This document shows, piece by piece, positions 46,881 through 58,636 of a DNA stretch of 64,000 nucleotides (its first letter is position 1; every line of letters starts with the position of its first letter). The stretch is from Adenophora triphylla var. japonica. Taxonomy: Eukaryota > Streptophyta > Magnoliopsida > Asterales > Campanulaceae. The notes under the pieces were generated by a model. That model worked only from the letters and a program-made list of their open reading frames with translations. It did not search any database and was not told the origin of the DNA. The stretch spans positions 682,001 to 746,000 of the forward strand of contig JAFEMH010000342.1 of NCBI GenBank assembly GCA_022495995.1. The letters are read 5' to 3'. Both the position numbers and the translations under genes were made by a program.

Positions 46881-48216
46881 AGCTAAAAATCAATTTTTGT
46901 AAATGAGAATACCTGGTCTCAGCGTCTAAAAGTGTCTTACTTATGTAATAGATGGGCTGCTGAATACCATCTCGTTCTGTCACCAGGACCGCACTGACAG
47001 CACTTTCTGATACTGCTAGGTAGATGAAGAGAGGTTCACCCTCCTAAGGTTTGGCCAATAATGGAGGTGTCGACAGGTAACATTTGAGATCCTGAAAAGC
47101 TTGCTCATGTGTTAATCTTCCCATTGGAACTTCTTATTCTTCCTAAGGATATCGTAAAAAGGCTTGCATCGATCAGAGGATTTGGAAATGAATCTGGTTA
47201 GCGCTGCGATCTTCCCCGTCAATCTTTGGACATCTTTGACAGATTGGGGTGACGACAGCTTAATGATGGCACGGATCTATTCTGGGCTGGCTTCTATACC
47301 CCTTTTTGTCACCATATAGCCCAAAAATTTTCTTGCCTTCATTCCAAAATTGCACTTTGCTGGATTAAGTTTCATGTTAAAACAATCCAAGATGTCGAAG
47401 GCTTGGGACAGATGGCTTATATGATCTTCAGCTTTCTTGGACTTCACGACCATATCATCGATATATACCTCCATTGTGTCCCCAATCTGATCCTTGAACA
47501 TCTTATTCACGCGCCTCTGGTACGTTGCACCTGCATTTTTTAGTTCAAAAGGCATAGCACTATAACAATAGATACCTGTGGGTGTTATGAAGGCGGTGTC
47601 CTCTTGATCAGATGGTTCCATATGGATTTGCTGGAATCCTGAAGACGCGTCCATAAAAGTAAGAAGCTCATGACCTGAAGTAGCATCTACCAACGAGTCA
47701 ATGTGAGGCAATGAGAAAGGATCCTTGGGGCAGGCCTTGTTCAAGTCGGTGAAATCAACACAAACTCACCATTTTCCATTCTTCTTTTTGACCACAACCA
47801 CGTTTGCTAACCATCTTGGATACTCTACCTCTCGTATCATGTTGTCCTTAAGTAAGCTCTCCACTTGTTCCTTAATTATTTGGTTTCTTGCTTCTGCAAA
47901 CTTCCAGCGCTTCTGATGTACTGGTTTGAAACTAGGATCAACATTGAGTTTGTGGGTGATGACATCTTTGCTGATGCCAGTCATGTCGTCATGCTTCCAT
48001 ACGAAGCTCTTCGTCCTGCTACTCCAGAGGTCCACAAGTTTTTCTTCTAAATCTGATGGAATATCACTGCCAATAAGCACTTTGATGTCTGGATTTGAAG
48101 GGTCTAGCAATACTTCTTTCACGTCGTTCTCCCTTGCTTCCAGGACCTCGTGTGCTTTTTTCTGTAATTGCTATGCTTGCTTTGGAGATGTCGATGCCTT
48201 CATTGATGTCTTATAG
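46881..48216 (-). pseudogene. Reverse transcriptase of element G
   Basis: The frame 47766-48122 holds the RT N-terminus (THKLNVDPSFKPVHQKRWKF, WLANVVVVKKKNGKW). It ends at TGA 47766-47768 but continues in frame with VDFTDLNKACPKD. 47277-47744 holds the palm (FMDASSGFQQIHM) and the active site VYIDDMVVKS, ending at TAG 47277-47279. The region 46881-47276 has the thumb and start of RNase H, frameshifted. Both stops fit C-to-T changes. Protease and gag lay upstream and are displaced by element J beyond the window. Confidence 0.85.
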
Positions 48217-48226
48217 CACTCCTTAG

Positions 48227-48378
48227 TGTTGGTGTAATGCCCTAGGCTTTAGTTATGTTTAACTTAAACCGTTATGTATCATCTTTATCCTTGATTAGAG
48301 AGAATGTTTATTATTTGATTATTATATATTTTGCATATTTATTGTAATAATCTCCGTCCCTAATTATTAAGTGAATAA
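48227..48378 (+). repeat. 5' LTR fragment of element J
   Basis: TGTTGGTGTAATGCCCTAGG and onwards, ending ...gtgaataa, nearly identical to 63377-63528. It is followed immediately by the TG end of the element H LTR. Confidence 0.8.
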
Positions 48379-49734
48379 TGTTGGGTTTTATGGGTCCATG
48401 CACATCGGAATTAAGCATCTAAATAACACAAAACCCAAGAGCCTAGGATCCGTTCTATACAATTAACTTGAATTCCTATGAGATAGAAATAACCAACCTT
48501 GAACGCTTTCCGTTCTTGAGCTATCGAACGATTTGATTATGTGATTTCGAATCACAAACTTCGTTCTTCAGATTGCTTGAACTCTAGGCCTTGATCGATG
48601 AACGAGCGAAGACCCTCTTTCGGTATCCACACCTTTGAATGAACCAAGAAAAGCTTCTTGAAGATTGCTAGATCTCTTAAACCTATGAAGAATATTGAGA
48701 GTATATGTTGTGAATTTCTTTTCAGAATTTTGGCTAGCCGTTTAGGGCTGACATACTGTTATATTTATACTACTTTAGCATCAATATTTGTTTCCTAATC
48801 AAATTAGGAAACTAGTTCGAAAATACCTCTATGGTCTTAGAGTGTCGCACGACCAGACGAGTCCCATGGACTAGTTCTGTCGCGCGATACATCAAGTCAC
48901 ATCAGGTTTATCTCAATCATTCTTCCTCTGGTTTATTCAATTCATTCTAGTTGTGTGTGACCCAATAGGATTATATTATGTTGGCAATGAGCTCGATCAT
49001 ATCGACTCTCATAAGACATAAGCGGACTCTAGCAAGCCATTATGTCTACCCAAATAATATAACGTAAGAGTTCACGTTTCCAATGGTACACTTCCATTTC
49101 TCCCTTTGTCTCACGATGTTATATTGAACACAAGTCATGGTCCTCGTCAACTTGTCTTTGTTCAATGCTTTCTCGATTCCGAGTATAATAATAATCCAAT
49201 CGTATTGGGGTATGGCCATACACTTCTATCATTATCACTCATCGAGGGGTCCAAGCAAAACATCTCTCTTTCGAGGGACAAATTCCATCTTGACTTATCA
49301 TCCTTCCCATCATGAATCTGATCATGCCAAAGATAGCCTTTATAGATATCGTGTTAAGATATCGTTTGGATAAAATCAAACATGACTTTCATCATATGTA
49401 AGGTCATGATAATCTCAGGTCTAGGGACTAAATGATGTGACCATATGAGATTTAATTATGATATTTGACCATGACATAAATCTCATACGGGTCAAGTCCA
49501 GTCACTTGTTCTCTAACAAGTACCCATAAATTTAATGTGCATCTCTATGCATATAATCATCATATGATTATCCATTAACATTTATACTAATTATTCTCTT
49601 AATAATTAGGGACGGAGATTATTACAGATAAATATGCAAAACATATAATAATCAAATGATAAACTTCTCACATAATAATAAATAATGTCAACACATAAGT
49701 CTATCAACTATAGGCCTAGGGCATAACACTAACA
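48379..49734 (-). repeat. 3' LTR of element H (1356 bp)
   Basis: Plus orientation TGTTGGGTTTTATGGG ... GCATAACACTAACA. The right part (49320-49734) is the reverse complement of the J LTR at 63377-63800, diverged most in the first ~100 bases. A TATA box on the minus strand is at 48761-48775. Confidence 0.85.
48761..48775 (-). promoter_or_regulatory. TATA box of the element H LTR
   Basis: The minus strand reads gTATAAATATAACag. Confidence 0.5.
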
Positions 49735-49748
49735 GTCTCCCACTTGCA

Positions 49749-51468
49749 CTAGGCCCAATCTCCCATGTATCGAATACCCATGGACCTAACATGACCATCA
49801 TGCTTAGCTTGCGGGAGAGCCTTAGTTAATGGGTCTGCCACGTTGTCATCAGTGTCTACTCTGCATATCTTTACGTCTTCCCTTTCACATATCTCTCGGA
49901 TAATGTGGAAACGTCAAAGTATGTGTTTGGATCTCTAGTGTGACCTTGGTTCCTTTGCTTGTGCAATGGCACCATTGTTGTCACAGTAAAGTTCAATATG
50001 ATCTTTGATGCTTGGAACGACTTCCAAATCACTACTGAACTTTTTGATCCAAATAGCTTCCTTAGATGCATCAGATGTTGCAATGTACTCAGCTTCGGTT
50101 GTAGAATCAGCGACGGTACTTTGCTTGAAACTTTTCCAACTCACAGTGCCTCCATTCAGCGTAAACAAAAATCCAGACTGCAATCTGAAATCATCCTTGT
50201 CGGCTTGGAAGCTAGCATTTGTGTAGCCTTTCACTACAAGATCTTCTTCCATTCCTCCAAAGACCAAGAATACATCCTTAGTTCTTCGTAAGTACTTGAG
50301 GATATTCTTGACTGCTATCCAATGTGGTTCACCGGGATCCGATTGGTACCTACTCATCATGTTTAGAGCACACGAAACGTCGGGTCTAGTACATAACATA
50401 GCATACATGATAGACCCAATTGCCGAAGCATATGGAATACCATTCATTCTCTTTCGCTCATCATTAGTCTTAGGACTTTGATTCTTGCTAAGAGATATAC
50501 CATGCAACATTGGAAAGTTTCCTCTTTTAGAATTTTCCATTTGGAATCTTCTAAGAACCTTGTCAATGTAAGTACTTTGACTTAAACCAATCATCCTCTT
50601 GGATCTATCTCTATAGATCTTGATACCAAGGATATATGCAGCTTCACCTATATCTTTCATTGAAAAGCACTTTCCCAACCAAGACTTGACAGTCTATAGT
50701 GCAGGAATGTCATTTCCAATGAGTAAGATATCGTCGACATACAACACTAAAAATAGTGCTACACTCCCACTAATTTTCTTGTATACACAAGGTTCATCTT
50801 CGTTCTTGATAAAGCCAAACTCCTTGATTGCTTCATCAAAACATAGATTCCAACTCCTAGAAGCTTGCTTCAATCCATAAATGGATTTCTGCAACTTACA
50901 CACCTTGTTAGAATTTTCTGGACTGACAAAACCTTCAGGTTGTATCATGTATACATCCTCAAGTAACTTCCCATTAAGGAAAGCTGTCTTGACATCCATT
51001 TGCCATATCTCATAGTCATAATATGCGGCTATGGCAATTAAAATTCTAATAGACTTAAGCATAGCTACAGGCGAAAAGGTTTCATCATAGTCGATGCCAT
51101 GAATCTGCCTATATCCCTTAACTACAAGCCTAACCATATAGGTGTGCACCTTCCCATCCATGTCGGTCTTATTCTTGAAGACCCATTTGCACCCTATGGT
51201 TTTTACACCTTCGGGTGGATCAATCAAGTTCCAAACTTGATTGTAATTCGGACTTCATGGCCTCTTGCCATTTTTCCGAATCAGGAGCGGACATCGCCTC
51301 TTGATAGCAAGTAGGTTCATCGTTTTTGATTAACTCCACTTCATCACTTTCCGTAACGAGAAATTCATATCTCTCGGGTTCGGATCGTGACCTACCACTT
51401 CGACGAAGAACTTGTGCATCTTGAACCGGTTCCACAACTACTTGTGAACTTGGTTCAGTCTCTACCAT
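49749..51468 (-). pseudogene. RT-RNase H of element H
   Basis: 51220-51468: linker before RT (LRRSGRSRSEPERYEF, CYQEAMSAPDSEKWQEAMKSELQS). A 13-base deletion near 51247, relative to element J, shifts the frame. 50694-51227: RT with [43 protein letters not shown] and LYVDDILLIGND. It ends at TAG 50694-50696 in a context that fits CAG to TAG. 49935-50678: connection and RNase H with LCTRPDVSCALNMMSRYQSD, ADSTTEAEYIATSDASKEA and LYCDNNGAIAQAKEPRSH. A last frameshift leads to DTDDNVADPLTKALPQAKHD and the natural stop at 49749-49751. Confidence 0.9.
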
Positions 51469-51492
51469 AGGTTCAATGTTGTTTTCGGGTTC

Positions 51493-52356
51493 TCAAATTT
51501 CTTCGAGATCTATTTTACTCCCACTGGTTCCTTTGCGAAGAAACTCCTTTTCTAAGAAAGTACCATTTCGAGCAACAAATACTTTGTTCTCATTTCGGTT
51601 GTAGAAATAGTATCCTTTGGTTTCCTTAGGATAACCCACGAAAACACATTTATCAGACTTAGGTGCTAGCTTGTCAGAAGTTAACTTCTTGACATATGCA
51701 TCGCAACCCCAAATCTTCATGAAAGACAAACTAGGTTTTCTTCCATACCACATCTCATATGGGGTCTTTTGAACCGATTTGATAGGAACTCTGTTTATAG
51801 TGAAAGCAGCAGTTTCTAGTGCATGTCCCCAAAAGGATAAAGGAAGCTCAACTTGATTCATCATAGAATGAACCATGTCCAACAAGGTTCTATTCCTCCT
51901 CTCAGACACACCATTCCATTGTAGTGTTTCAGGTGGAGAGAGTTCTGAAACGATTCCACAACTCTTAAGATGATTGTCAAATTCTTGGCTCAAATATTCA
52001 CCACCTCGATCGGATCGAAGTACTTTAATAGTTTTGCCAAGTTGATTTTGCACCTCATTTTGAAATATTCGAAATATCTCAAACGATTCACTTTTATGTT
52101 TCATTAGATAAACATATCCAAATCTACTATAATCATCAGTGAATGTTATGAAGTACCGAAATCCTCCCCTAGCATCACTACTCATAGGCCCACATACATC
52201 GGTATGTATGAGTCCTAATAAGTCGCCCGCCCTTTCACCAGTTTTGGTAAATGGGTCCTTGGTCATCTTGCCAAGTAAACAAGACTCGCATGTCTCATAT
52301 GATTCATAATCATGTGAGTCTAAGAATCCATCGGAGTTTAGAAATGCATTTCTCAT
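51493..52356 (-). pseudogene. Integrase of element H
   Basis: A 287-residue open frame. It has the end of the zinc region (CESCLLGKMTKDPF) and the DDE core with LIHTDVCGPM, VLRSDRGGEYLSQEF and GVSERRNRTLLDMV, all three acidic residues present. Then comes the copia C-terminal part (FVGYPKETKGYYFYNRNENKVFVARNGTFLEKEF). It overlaps the upstream gag-protease frame by frameshift and ends at TGA 51493-51495. It is the best preserved copia integrase of the window. Confidence 0.9.
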
Positions 52357-53698
52357 TTATATGGCCAAGACGACAATGCCATAAGTAAGTGTGGTTTACA
52401 TCATTGGGTTTAGATTTCTTGTTAATGTTATAGACATCATTATCACGATTTTCAACATAAAGGATATAAAGGCCATTGAATGAAATTGCAGTACAATAAT
52501 GCATATCACTCTTGTAAATGGAAAATTTCTTATCACATTTAAGAAAATTAAAACCTTCATTATCCAAACATGAAATCGAAATAATATTCCTACTTAAAGC
52601 TGGAATGTAATAACAATTGTTCAAAACAAGTATTAGTCCACTTGGTAAAGTAACTTCATAAGTTCCAACGGCTAATGCAACAACTCTTGCTCCATTCCCC
52701 ACACGTAAGTCCATTTCACCTTCCTTAAGCATCCTTCTGTTCTTTAGACCCTGCACATTTAGACAAATGTGAGTTTCACATCCGATATCCAATACCCAAG
52801 AACTAGAAGTAGATAGGAATATATCTATAACAAAGATACCTGAAGTCGAAGCAACTCCTTTGCTCTTCTTCAGTGCTTCCTTGTATTTTGTGCAGTTTCT
52901 CCTCCAATGTCTTATCTCATTGCAATGGAAGCAGACTGCGTCCTCTTGGGACTTGGGCTTAGCCTCTTTAGGCTTGGCAGCCTCTTTGGGTTTGGAAACA
53001 TTTGCCTTAGGATTAGCAACCTTTGCCTTTTCCTTACCCTTGAAACCCTTCCCCTTGTTAGCCATCAGCACTTGATCGGTTTTCTTCTCGACAATATTGG
53101 TTTCCGCAGTGTTCAACATTTGAACTAACTCGAAAAGGTTTTTATTCATTCCACCCATGTTATAGTGCATTATAAAATTACTAAAACTTTTGGGCAATGA
53201 ATTCAATATTATGTCGGTAGCCAACTCTTGGCTAATTGGAAAATCGACCCTTTCAAGATGCTCAATGTGGCCCTTCAACTTAAGAGCATGGGGACCAACA
53301 GCTTGTCCTTCACTCATTTTGCATGAGGTCAAGACCTTAACTGTGTTGTACCTTTCTTGCCTAGCTTGAACTTGGAACATTTCCATTAGTCGATTGCTTA
53401 GATCAACTGTCCCCAAGTGCTCAAGATCCTTCTGAAGGTTCTTGCACATGGCGGAGAGCATGAGTCATCCAACATCTATAGAGTCACGCTTGTGCTCCAG
53501 ATATTGATCCTTCACTGCCCTAGTAGCATTGGCAGCAAGTTCAGGTGGAATAGGTTCCTCGAGAACGTACAGTTTTTCCTCTTGCCTGAGAACAATTCTC
53601 ACGCTACGGATCCAATCCATATAGTTTGTACCATTCTCTTCCAACTTCTCCTTCTCAAGGAGAGATCGCAGTGACAGATGATTTATAGTTTGATGCCA
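52310..53698 (-). pseudogene. Gag-protease of element H
   Basis: The probable ATG is at 53696-53698, with an early frameshift. The frame then reads LEENGTNYMDWIRSVRIVLR and EEPIPPELAANA to a TGA just before the long open frame 52310-53461 (MLSAMCKNLQKDLEH). That frame holds the gag domain, an alanine/lysine/proline-rich stretch, a zinc knuckle CFHCNEIRHWRRNC, the protease WVLDIGCETHIC (DIG in place of DTG) and the gag-pre-integrase LWHCRLGHINEKCISKL. It is more open than the J equivalent. Confidence 0.88.
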
Positions 53699-53699
53699 T

Positions 53700-54415
53700 T
53701 TATTCTACAAAAAGATATACATAAAATATGAACACATATAAGTAAACATACCATATGAGAAGTATAATGCATTTACATAAAATGCTCCCACTAAATTATA
53801 CACCTTCCAATGCAAATAAGCATAATATAAATTTAATGGGCTAAGATCCAACTTTAATTTAATTTAAAATTTGCTATGGCAAACTGCTCAAAACTGAATT
53901 AATTAGGTAGAAGCATCAATCATATCACATATATGAATCTTAGATCTTTTATGAGATTTATTCAAGACATCATATGTCTAGGCATATTTCAATCTCATCT
54001 TATGCCTTGGGTTCAAAACCATTTTGATAACCCAATTAAGGTCATTCACTTTATACGTTTAAAGTGGATGAACTTAATTGGGTTATCAAAATGGTTTTGG
54101 ACCCAAGGCATAAGATGAGATTAAAATATGCTTAGACATATGATGTCTTAAATAAATCTCATAAAAGATCTAAGAGTCATATACAATATGATTGATGTTT
54201 TCTACCTAATTAATTTTAATCTTGAGCGGTGCACCATAGCGTACTTGAGATTAAATTAAAGTTGGATCTTAGCCCATTAAATTATATTGTGCTTATTTGC
54301 ATTGGAAGGTGTATAATTTAGTGGGAGTATTTGTGAAATACATGGTTTTCTCTTAGATGATAAATGCGTTGATATTGATATGTGTTCATATAGTTTGCAT
54401 ATTTTGTTGTAGAAA
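53700..54415. repeat. Central part of the H/J palindrome
   Basis: The left arm 53700-54056 and right arm 54057-54415 are inverted copies, roughly 90% alike by eye, with essentially no spacer. The centre 54047-54066 (cactttatacgtttaaagtg) is itself nearly palindromic. Outside these arms the inversion continues into the gag genes of H (left) and J (right). Both arms contain tggttttgg/aaccc about 40 bases from the centre, which may be a decayed primer-binding site. Confidence 0.9.
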
Positions 54416-54429
54416 TAGCATTACACAAT

Positions 54430-55246
54430 AAATTGCGATTCGTCCTTATGAAGGACAAAGTTCGGAAGGAACGGTACAGATAATTCTGATTGGATCAGAA
54501 GCCTAAAGAATGGTTCTTAGGCAAATGTGTACGTTCTTGATGAATCCATTCCTACTGAACCCACTGCAAATGTTGCAAAGGGCAGATAAGGAGCAACATT
54601 AGAAATATGTTGATGATTCTAATGATATTGCCTGTCTTATATTGGCCACCATGTTTAAAGATTCTTATGAAGAACCTTGAGCACATGATTACTGCTTTTG
54701 TTCTAAGCACAATGCACAAAGGAAATGTTTCAAGTGCAATCTAGGCAAAAGATGTATGTTGTGGTGAAGGTTCCTAATGCATGAGATGCAAAAGGGAGCA
54801 ATCCGCAAGTGTGGTAATGGTTAACGCAAGCAAGGGGTTCATAAAGGAAAGGTAGAGAAGGTAAAGCAAAGGTTGCTAAACCGAGGGCAAAAGTTGCAAA
54901 GCCGAAGAGGCTAAACCCAAAATGTCTCAAAAGGATGCATTTTGCTACCATGGTAATGAGATTGTCATTAGAGGCAAAGTTGCAAGGCTTATTAGGAAGG
55001 CCTAAAAGGTGAAGAAGGGCAATATGATTGCTACTGCTTCAAGTATCTATATGATAGATATTTTCCTTTCGACTTTTTGTTCTTGGGTATATGATACCGG
55101 ATTTGATCCCACATTTGTCGAAAAATGTGCAAGAAACAAAGAATAGAAAGCTGCTCAAAGAAAGTGAATTAAACCTATGCGTGGGAATGAAGCAAGAATT
55201 GCTGCATTAGCCATAGGGACTTATGAAGTCAATTTACCTAGTTAAC
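54430..55246 (+). pseudogene. Gag-protease of element J, first part
   Basis: Plus-strand, heavily decayed counterpart of H gag. Matching segments include the region around 54480-54580 (N-terminal gag), 54690-54900 (lysine/alanine-rich) and the protease stretch 55060-55240 (SWVYDTGFDPT, ALAIGTYEVNLPS). Element K interrupts it at 55247, inside the protease, and the frame picks up at 60496. Confidence 0.75.
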
Positions 55247-55502
55247 TGATAAGTGACTTTTATATAGTCATTTATAGCATTTTATTTTAATATTTACTTA
55301 GTTTTTATTCCAACTTTAGCCTAAAAATAGTGTAATTTAGCTTCTTTTACCATTATCTTCGATTTTACACTTGTTGGTATAGTCTTAGTATATTTTACAG
55401 GTTTAAAGTCAAAATATTGGACAAATGAGGCTTTGAAAACATTAAGGGATCAAAGGCAAGGATGGACAACTTCAAAATCCTCATTCAAGCCAAAAAGTCA
55501 CT

Positions 55503-55652
55503 GGAGCGGCCGTGCGCTATAAAGTGGAGCGGCCGTACAAACCCTCAGTCAAAGCCAAAATTACCAAATGTTACTGGAGCGGCCGTTCGCTGTATTCTGG
55601 AGTGGCCGTGCAAGCTGGAGCGGTCGTGCGCTATAAAGTGGAGCGGCCGTGC
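55503..55652. promoter_or_regulatory. Six-copy GGAGCGGCCGTGC array upstream of the K TATA box
   Basis: Copies start at 55503, 55526, 55576, 55599, 55617 and 55640, each 13 bases with at most two changes; the core cggccg is palindromic. Three copies are preceded or followed by gcgctataaagt. The array ends 74 bases before the TATA box. It is repeated in the 3' LTR at 58892-59041. Confidence 0.8.
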
Positions 55653-55725
55653 ATCTGCTGTTGCTGTGAAAAGGCACCTTTTCATTTAAAGCTCTTTGAA
55701 GGGATCCAACCCTTCACTCAAATGC

Positions 55726-55734
55726 TTATATAAG
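55726..55734 (+). promoter_or_regulatory. TATA box of the K LTR
   Basis: TTATATAAG, conserved at 59115-59123 in the 3' LTR. Confidence 0.65.
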
Positions 55735-57108
55735 ACACCTTTGTAATCAGTATTGGGCATCCAGAATACATCCAATATACAACCATATACATTCGAAAAT
55801 ACATCTTTAGATGGATCAAATAACATCTAGATAGATATCAAAAATACTCTAGCAATATTTATACACAATTCTTGAAGATGTATCAATGATTCGTGACAAG
55901 TCCTTGTGTACTCTTGAAGATTATGAATGAAGATTATTCCATCCATTGTCTATCTCTTATTATGAATAAGTATCTCTTTCCTTATCTCTATTTCTTACTT
56001 ACTTCTTTTTATTATTTCAATGGTTTGAGTAATCCTCCATTTCTCGGAGTTGGAAACTCGATTATTTATATTCATGCTTCTCCTACATGTCATTTCATTT
56101 CTCTTCTTATTAATTTTAAATTCTTGCAATTGGGGAGACGTCTTTAATTGTATAACCTCAGTTGATCAAATGAAAAACATTGATTAGCGGAACTCTAAGA
56201 ATTGAACTAGGTCGATAAATTACACAAAGTGATTTAAAGACCTAGGGATGATCCTTTAGTGGAAAATACGTGAGATGATAGACTTAAATGGTATTTTTGA
56301 TTTATTTGGTACCCTCGAGAGGTGAGTCGAATTTCCCGCGTGACGAACGGGATTACACTAAGCCGAACCCTCAAGAGAAAGGCCGGTGAGTCTTAAAATA
56401 CATGTGTTAGTTAGCACAACTTAGCGTATCATCCTTGACTTGGCACTTTCATCTTAAAACAATTTCTTCTTATTATTCTTGAATTGCTTGCAAGTATAAA
56501 AACGTTTATATTTGTGGAACCCTAGTCAATTGAGAGAAGTACCTAGCGGAGAATTTCGATTGACGGAACCATATGAAGGAACTAGGTTTCATTGATCACG
56601 AGAGTAGTTCAACGGCCTAGGGGTGTTCTTTGAATGGAAAGTACGTTGACTTTCGATCTTAATGGATTCTTTCTAATTGTGGTCAGCTAGAGATAAGCCG
56701 AAATGCCCGTTTGTGACAGGGCGGGAGCACCATAAACGGAAATCTCAAATAGTTAGGACATAATTAGTAAAGAATACAACGCTACTGTCCTAACCAGAAG
56801 TAGTGTAAGCCTAATGTACCATCCTTGTTATTTTGATAAAAGCCTTTATTTAAAGCATATTTATTTGTTTTCAATCCCGAAAATACTATCATTATATGTT
56901 AGAGTAGTTTCTGTATTTTCTTAGTATTTTCTATTACAAATTCTTATCTCCCCCAATCATTTTATCCATATATTTATATAAAGACAAATATCATCCCAAA
57001 GTAAACCCTGTCTCTATGGGATCGACTCGTACTTGCACCCGCTATATTACAATAGCCCGTGCGCTTGCGGATATAAATAAACCGTTAGGTTTCGACCGAA
57101 CAAGTTTT

Positions 57109-57126
57109 TGGCGCCGTTGCCGGGGA
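57109..57126 (+). promoter_or_regulatory. Primer-binding site of element K
   Basis: TGGCGCCGTTGCCGGGGA, six bases after the LTR end. I recall this as the plant gypsy PBS complementary to aspartate tRNA. Confidence 0.85.
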
Positions 57127-58621
57127 CAACAGTTTACTTTTTGATATTTATCTTTAATATTTATATTTTTATTATTATTTATTATTATTATGTACTAACT
57201 CTATTTTGTAGATTTTTGAAAAAAAAATGATGAACAAGAGATGCAAGCCGTGCACTTTGCAAACGCATATGAATATGAAGTCGACCATATTTCGTATCAA
57301 CCCTCTCTAAAAAGCACCATCTTTTGTAAGTTCATCTTTCGTTTTCTCCGCCCCCATCTTTCACTTGTTTTTCATATTGTCCTTGAAACATTGAGGACAA
57401 TGTTAATTTCAAGTGTGGGGGAGGATTCCTCGTATCTGTTTTTTATTTTATTTTTATTACATACTATTTTTCTTTGAAAAAAAAGATCCCTATGATTTCT
57501 CATTTTTATGCTTCCTTATTGCCTTAGATAAAATATTTCCTTCCCTTCTCTTATTTTTATATAATCTTTGAATCATTAGGAAAGAACTTGGGGATACTTT
57601 CTAGGAAGTAATTAAGGCATCATAAATCAATATAGCATTATATAGGATTTTTTAAAGGAAAGCATACTTAGAATTTTTGAAATTTTTCGATCATCTTGAG
57701 CTTTTGGTTGTTTTAAAGTTTTTGAAGACTTATGAATTGTTTCTTCAAAAGTGTACATTCTAAATTTTTGATTTTTTCCTTTTTAGGAATATTCATAGGT
57801 GTTTTGCATTTTTTTTGAATCACAACCCCTCATGAAAATCCATCTTTCCATTTCCACTAATCGAATCAAGGCTAGGCACTTTATCTTACTAAAAAAAGAG
57901 TGACTTAGTCACCAAGCCTTAAAAGCAAAAAGAAATTTATTACTTCCTAAGTAACTCTGGGCACGGCGTTCGCTGCGACGATGCTTCCTTGCCAAATGGA
58001 AGTAATATCCAAAGTATTCTTGATCTAAGTATTAGGAACATGGGGTTCGCAGCCACAATGTCTCCTACTTGAAAGGATCGAAAATTACTTAAGGTCTTTT
58101 GCAAAAATTTAACACATACAAAAGAAAGATAAAGTTGTTTAAAGCCTTGATAAGATTTTCCACTATTATCATCCATCTCCATCCTTGTGATTCAGAAGTA
58201 TATGTCAAATCCTTGAATACTTCTAACTTGTGAATAAAATTATCATTATTTTGTACACTTTAAAGCAATAATATTTTTCACAAAAACACTCTTGAAAAGT
58301 AAAAGTATCTTTATATGCCAAAACTTGTGATCTAAAAGTTCATCTTTTCTATATTATGCTTTGCTTCATCGAATCTCATTTATGTTATAATGATTTATTT
58401 TCCAAGATTACTCACTTAAAAATCTTTCTAAATCTCTTTCTAAATAATTTATGGTTATACAAAGTTTGAGAAGATAAAAGAAAGACAAAATCTTCATGGC
58501 AATAAGGCTTGCAACATTTATTTATTTTCTAAGGGATCCAACTGTATGTTTTTATCATTTGCAATTTTTTCCCTCTCCATCTTCTTTTTATCCTAGACTT
58601 GCTTGAGGACAAGCAAGGTTT

Positions 58622-58636
58622 AAGTGTGGGGGAATT
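58622..58636 (+). promoter_or_regulatory. Polypurine tract of element K
   Basis: aagtgtgggggaatt directly before the 3' LTR; it would prime plus-strand synthesis. A near copy at 57409-57425 lies inside the element. Confidence 0.75.

Larger units (their letters stand above)
41708..48226 (-). mobile_element. Element G: Ty3/gypsy retrotransposon with an antisense gene, cut by element J
   Basis: Minus-strand order from right: RT (to 48216, N-terminal protease and gag missing), RNase H, integrase (to 45188), then a plus-strand gene (42607-44294) and the 3' LTR (41708-42296). Element J interrupts it at 48227. The layout matches element A (antisense ORF between integrase and 3' LTR), but the antisense protein is different. 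A second LTR of the same family starts at 63817. Confidence 0.85.
48379..54056 (-). mobile_element. Element H: Ty1/copia element, 5' LTR missing
   Basis: Minus-strand element with a complete 3' LTR (48379-49734), polypurine tract (49735-49748), pol and gag up to 53698, and a leader to the palindrome centre. A 5' LTR would be expected to the right of 54056 but is absent. H is inserted in the first 152 bases of the J LTR and is a related but distinct subfamily. Confidence 0.8.
55247..57102 (+). repeat. 5' LTR of element K
   Basis: TGATAAGTGACTTTTATATAG ... GGTTTCGACCGAACA. Holds six ggagcggccgt motifs (55503-55652) and a TATA box (55726-55734). The small frames inside the LTR are not conserved as genes between strands and are not called. 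Confidence 0.95.
57103..58636 (+). other. Interior of element K, non-coding
   Basis: Begins with the PBS, then a TTA-rich run (57160-57195) and the sequence gaggacaatgttaatttcaa with gtgtgggggagga (57409-57425). A second purine tract of the same type precedes the 3' LTR (gcttgaggacaagcaaggtt, then aagtgtgggggaatt, 58600-58636). The longest frame, 57241-57477 (78 residues), has no family resemblance. I see no gag, RT or integrase motif on either strand. Confidence 0.75.

Noticed and set aside
55462..55689. 75-residue frame present in both LTRs of element K
   Set aside because: It spans the GGAGCGGCCGT promoter-proximal array and lies upstream of the TATA box. Presence in both LTRs follows from LTR duplication and is not evidence of coding.
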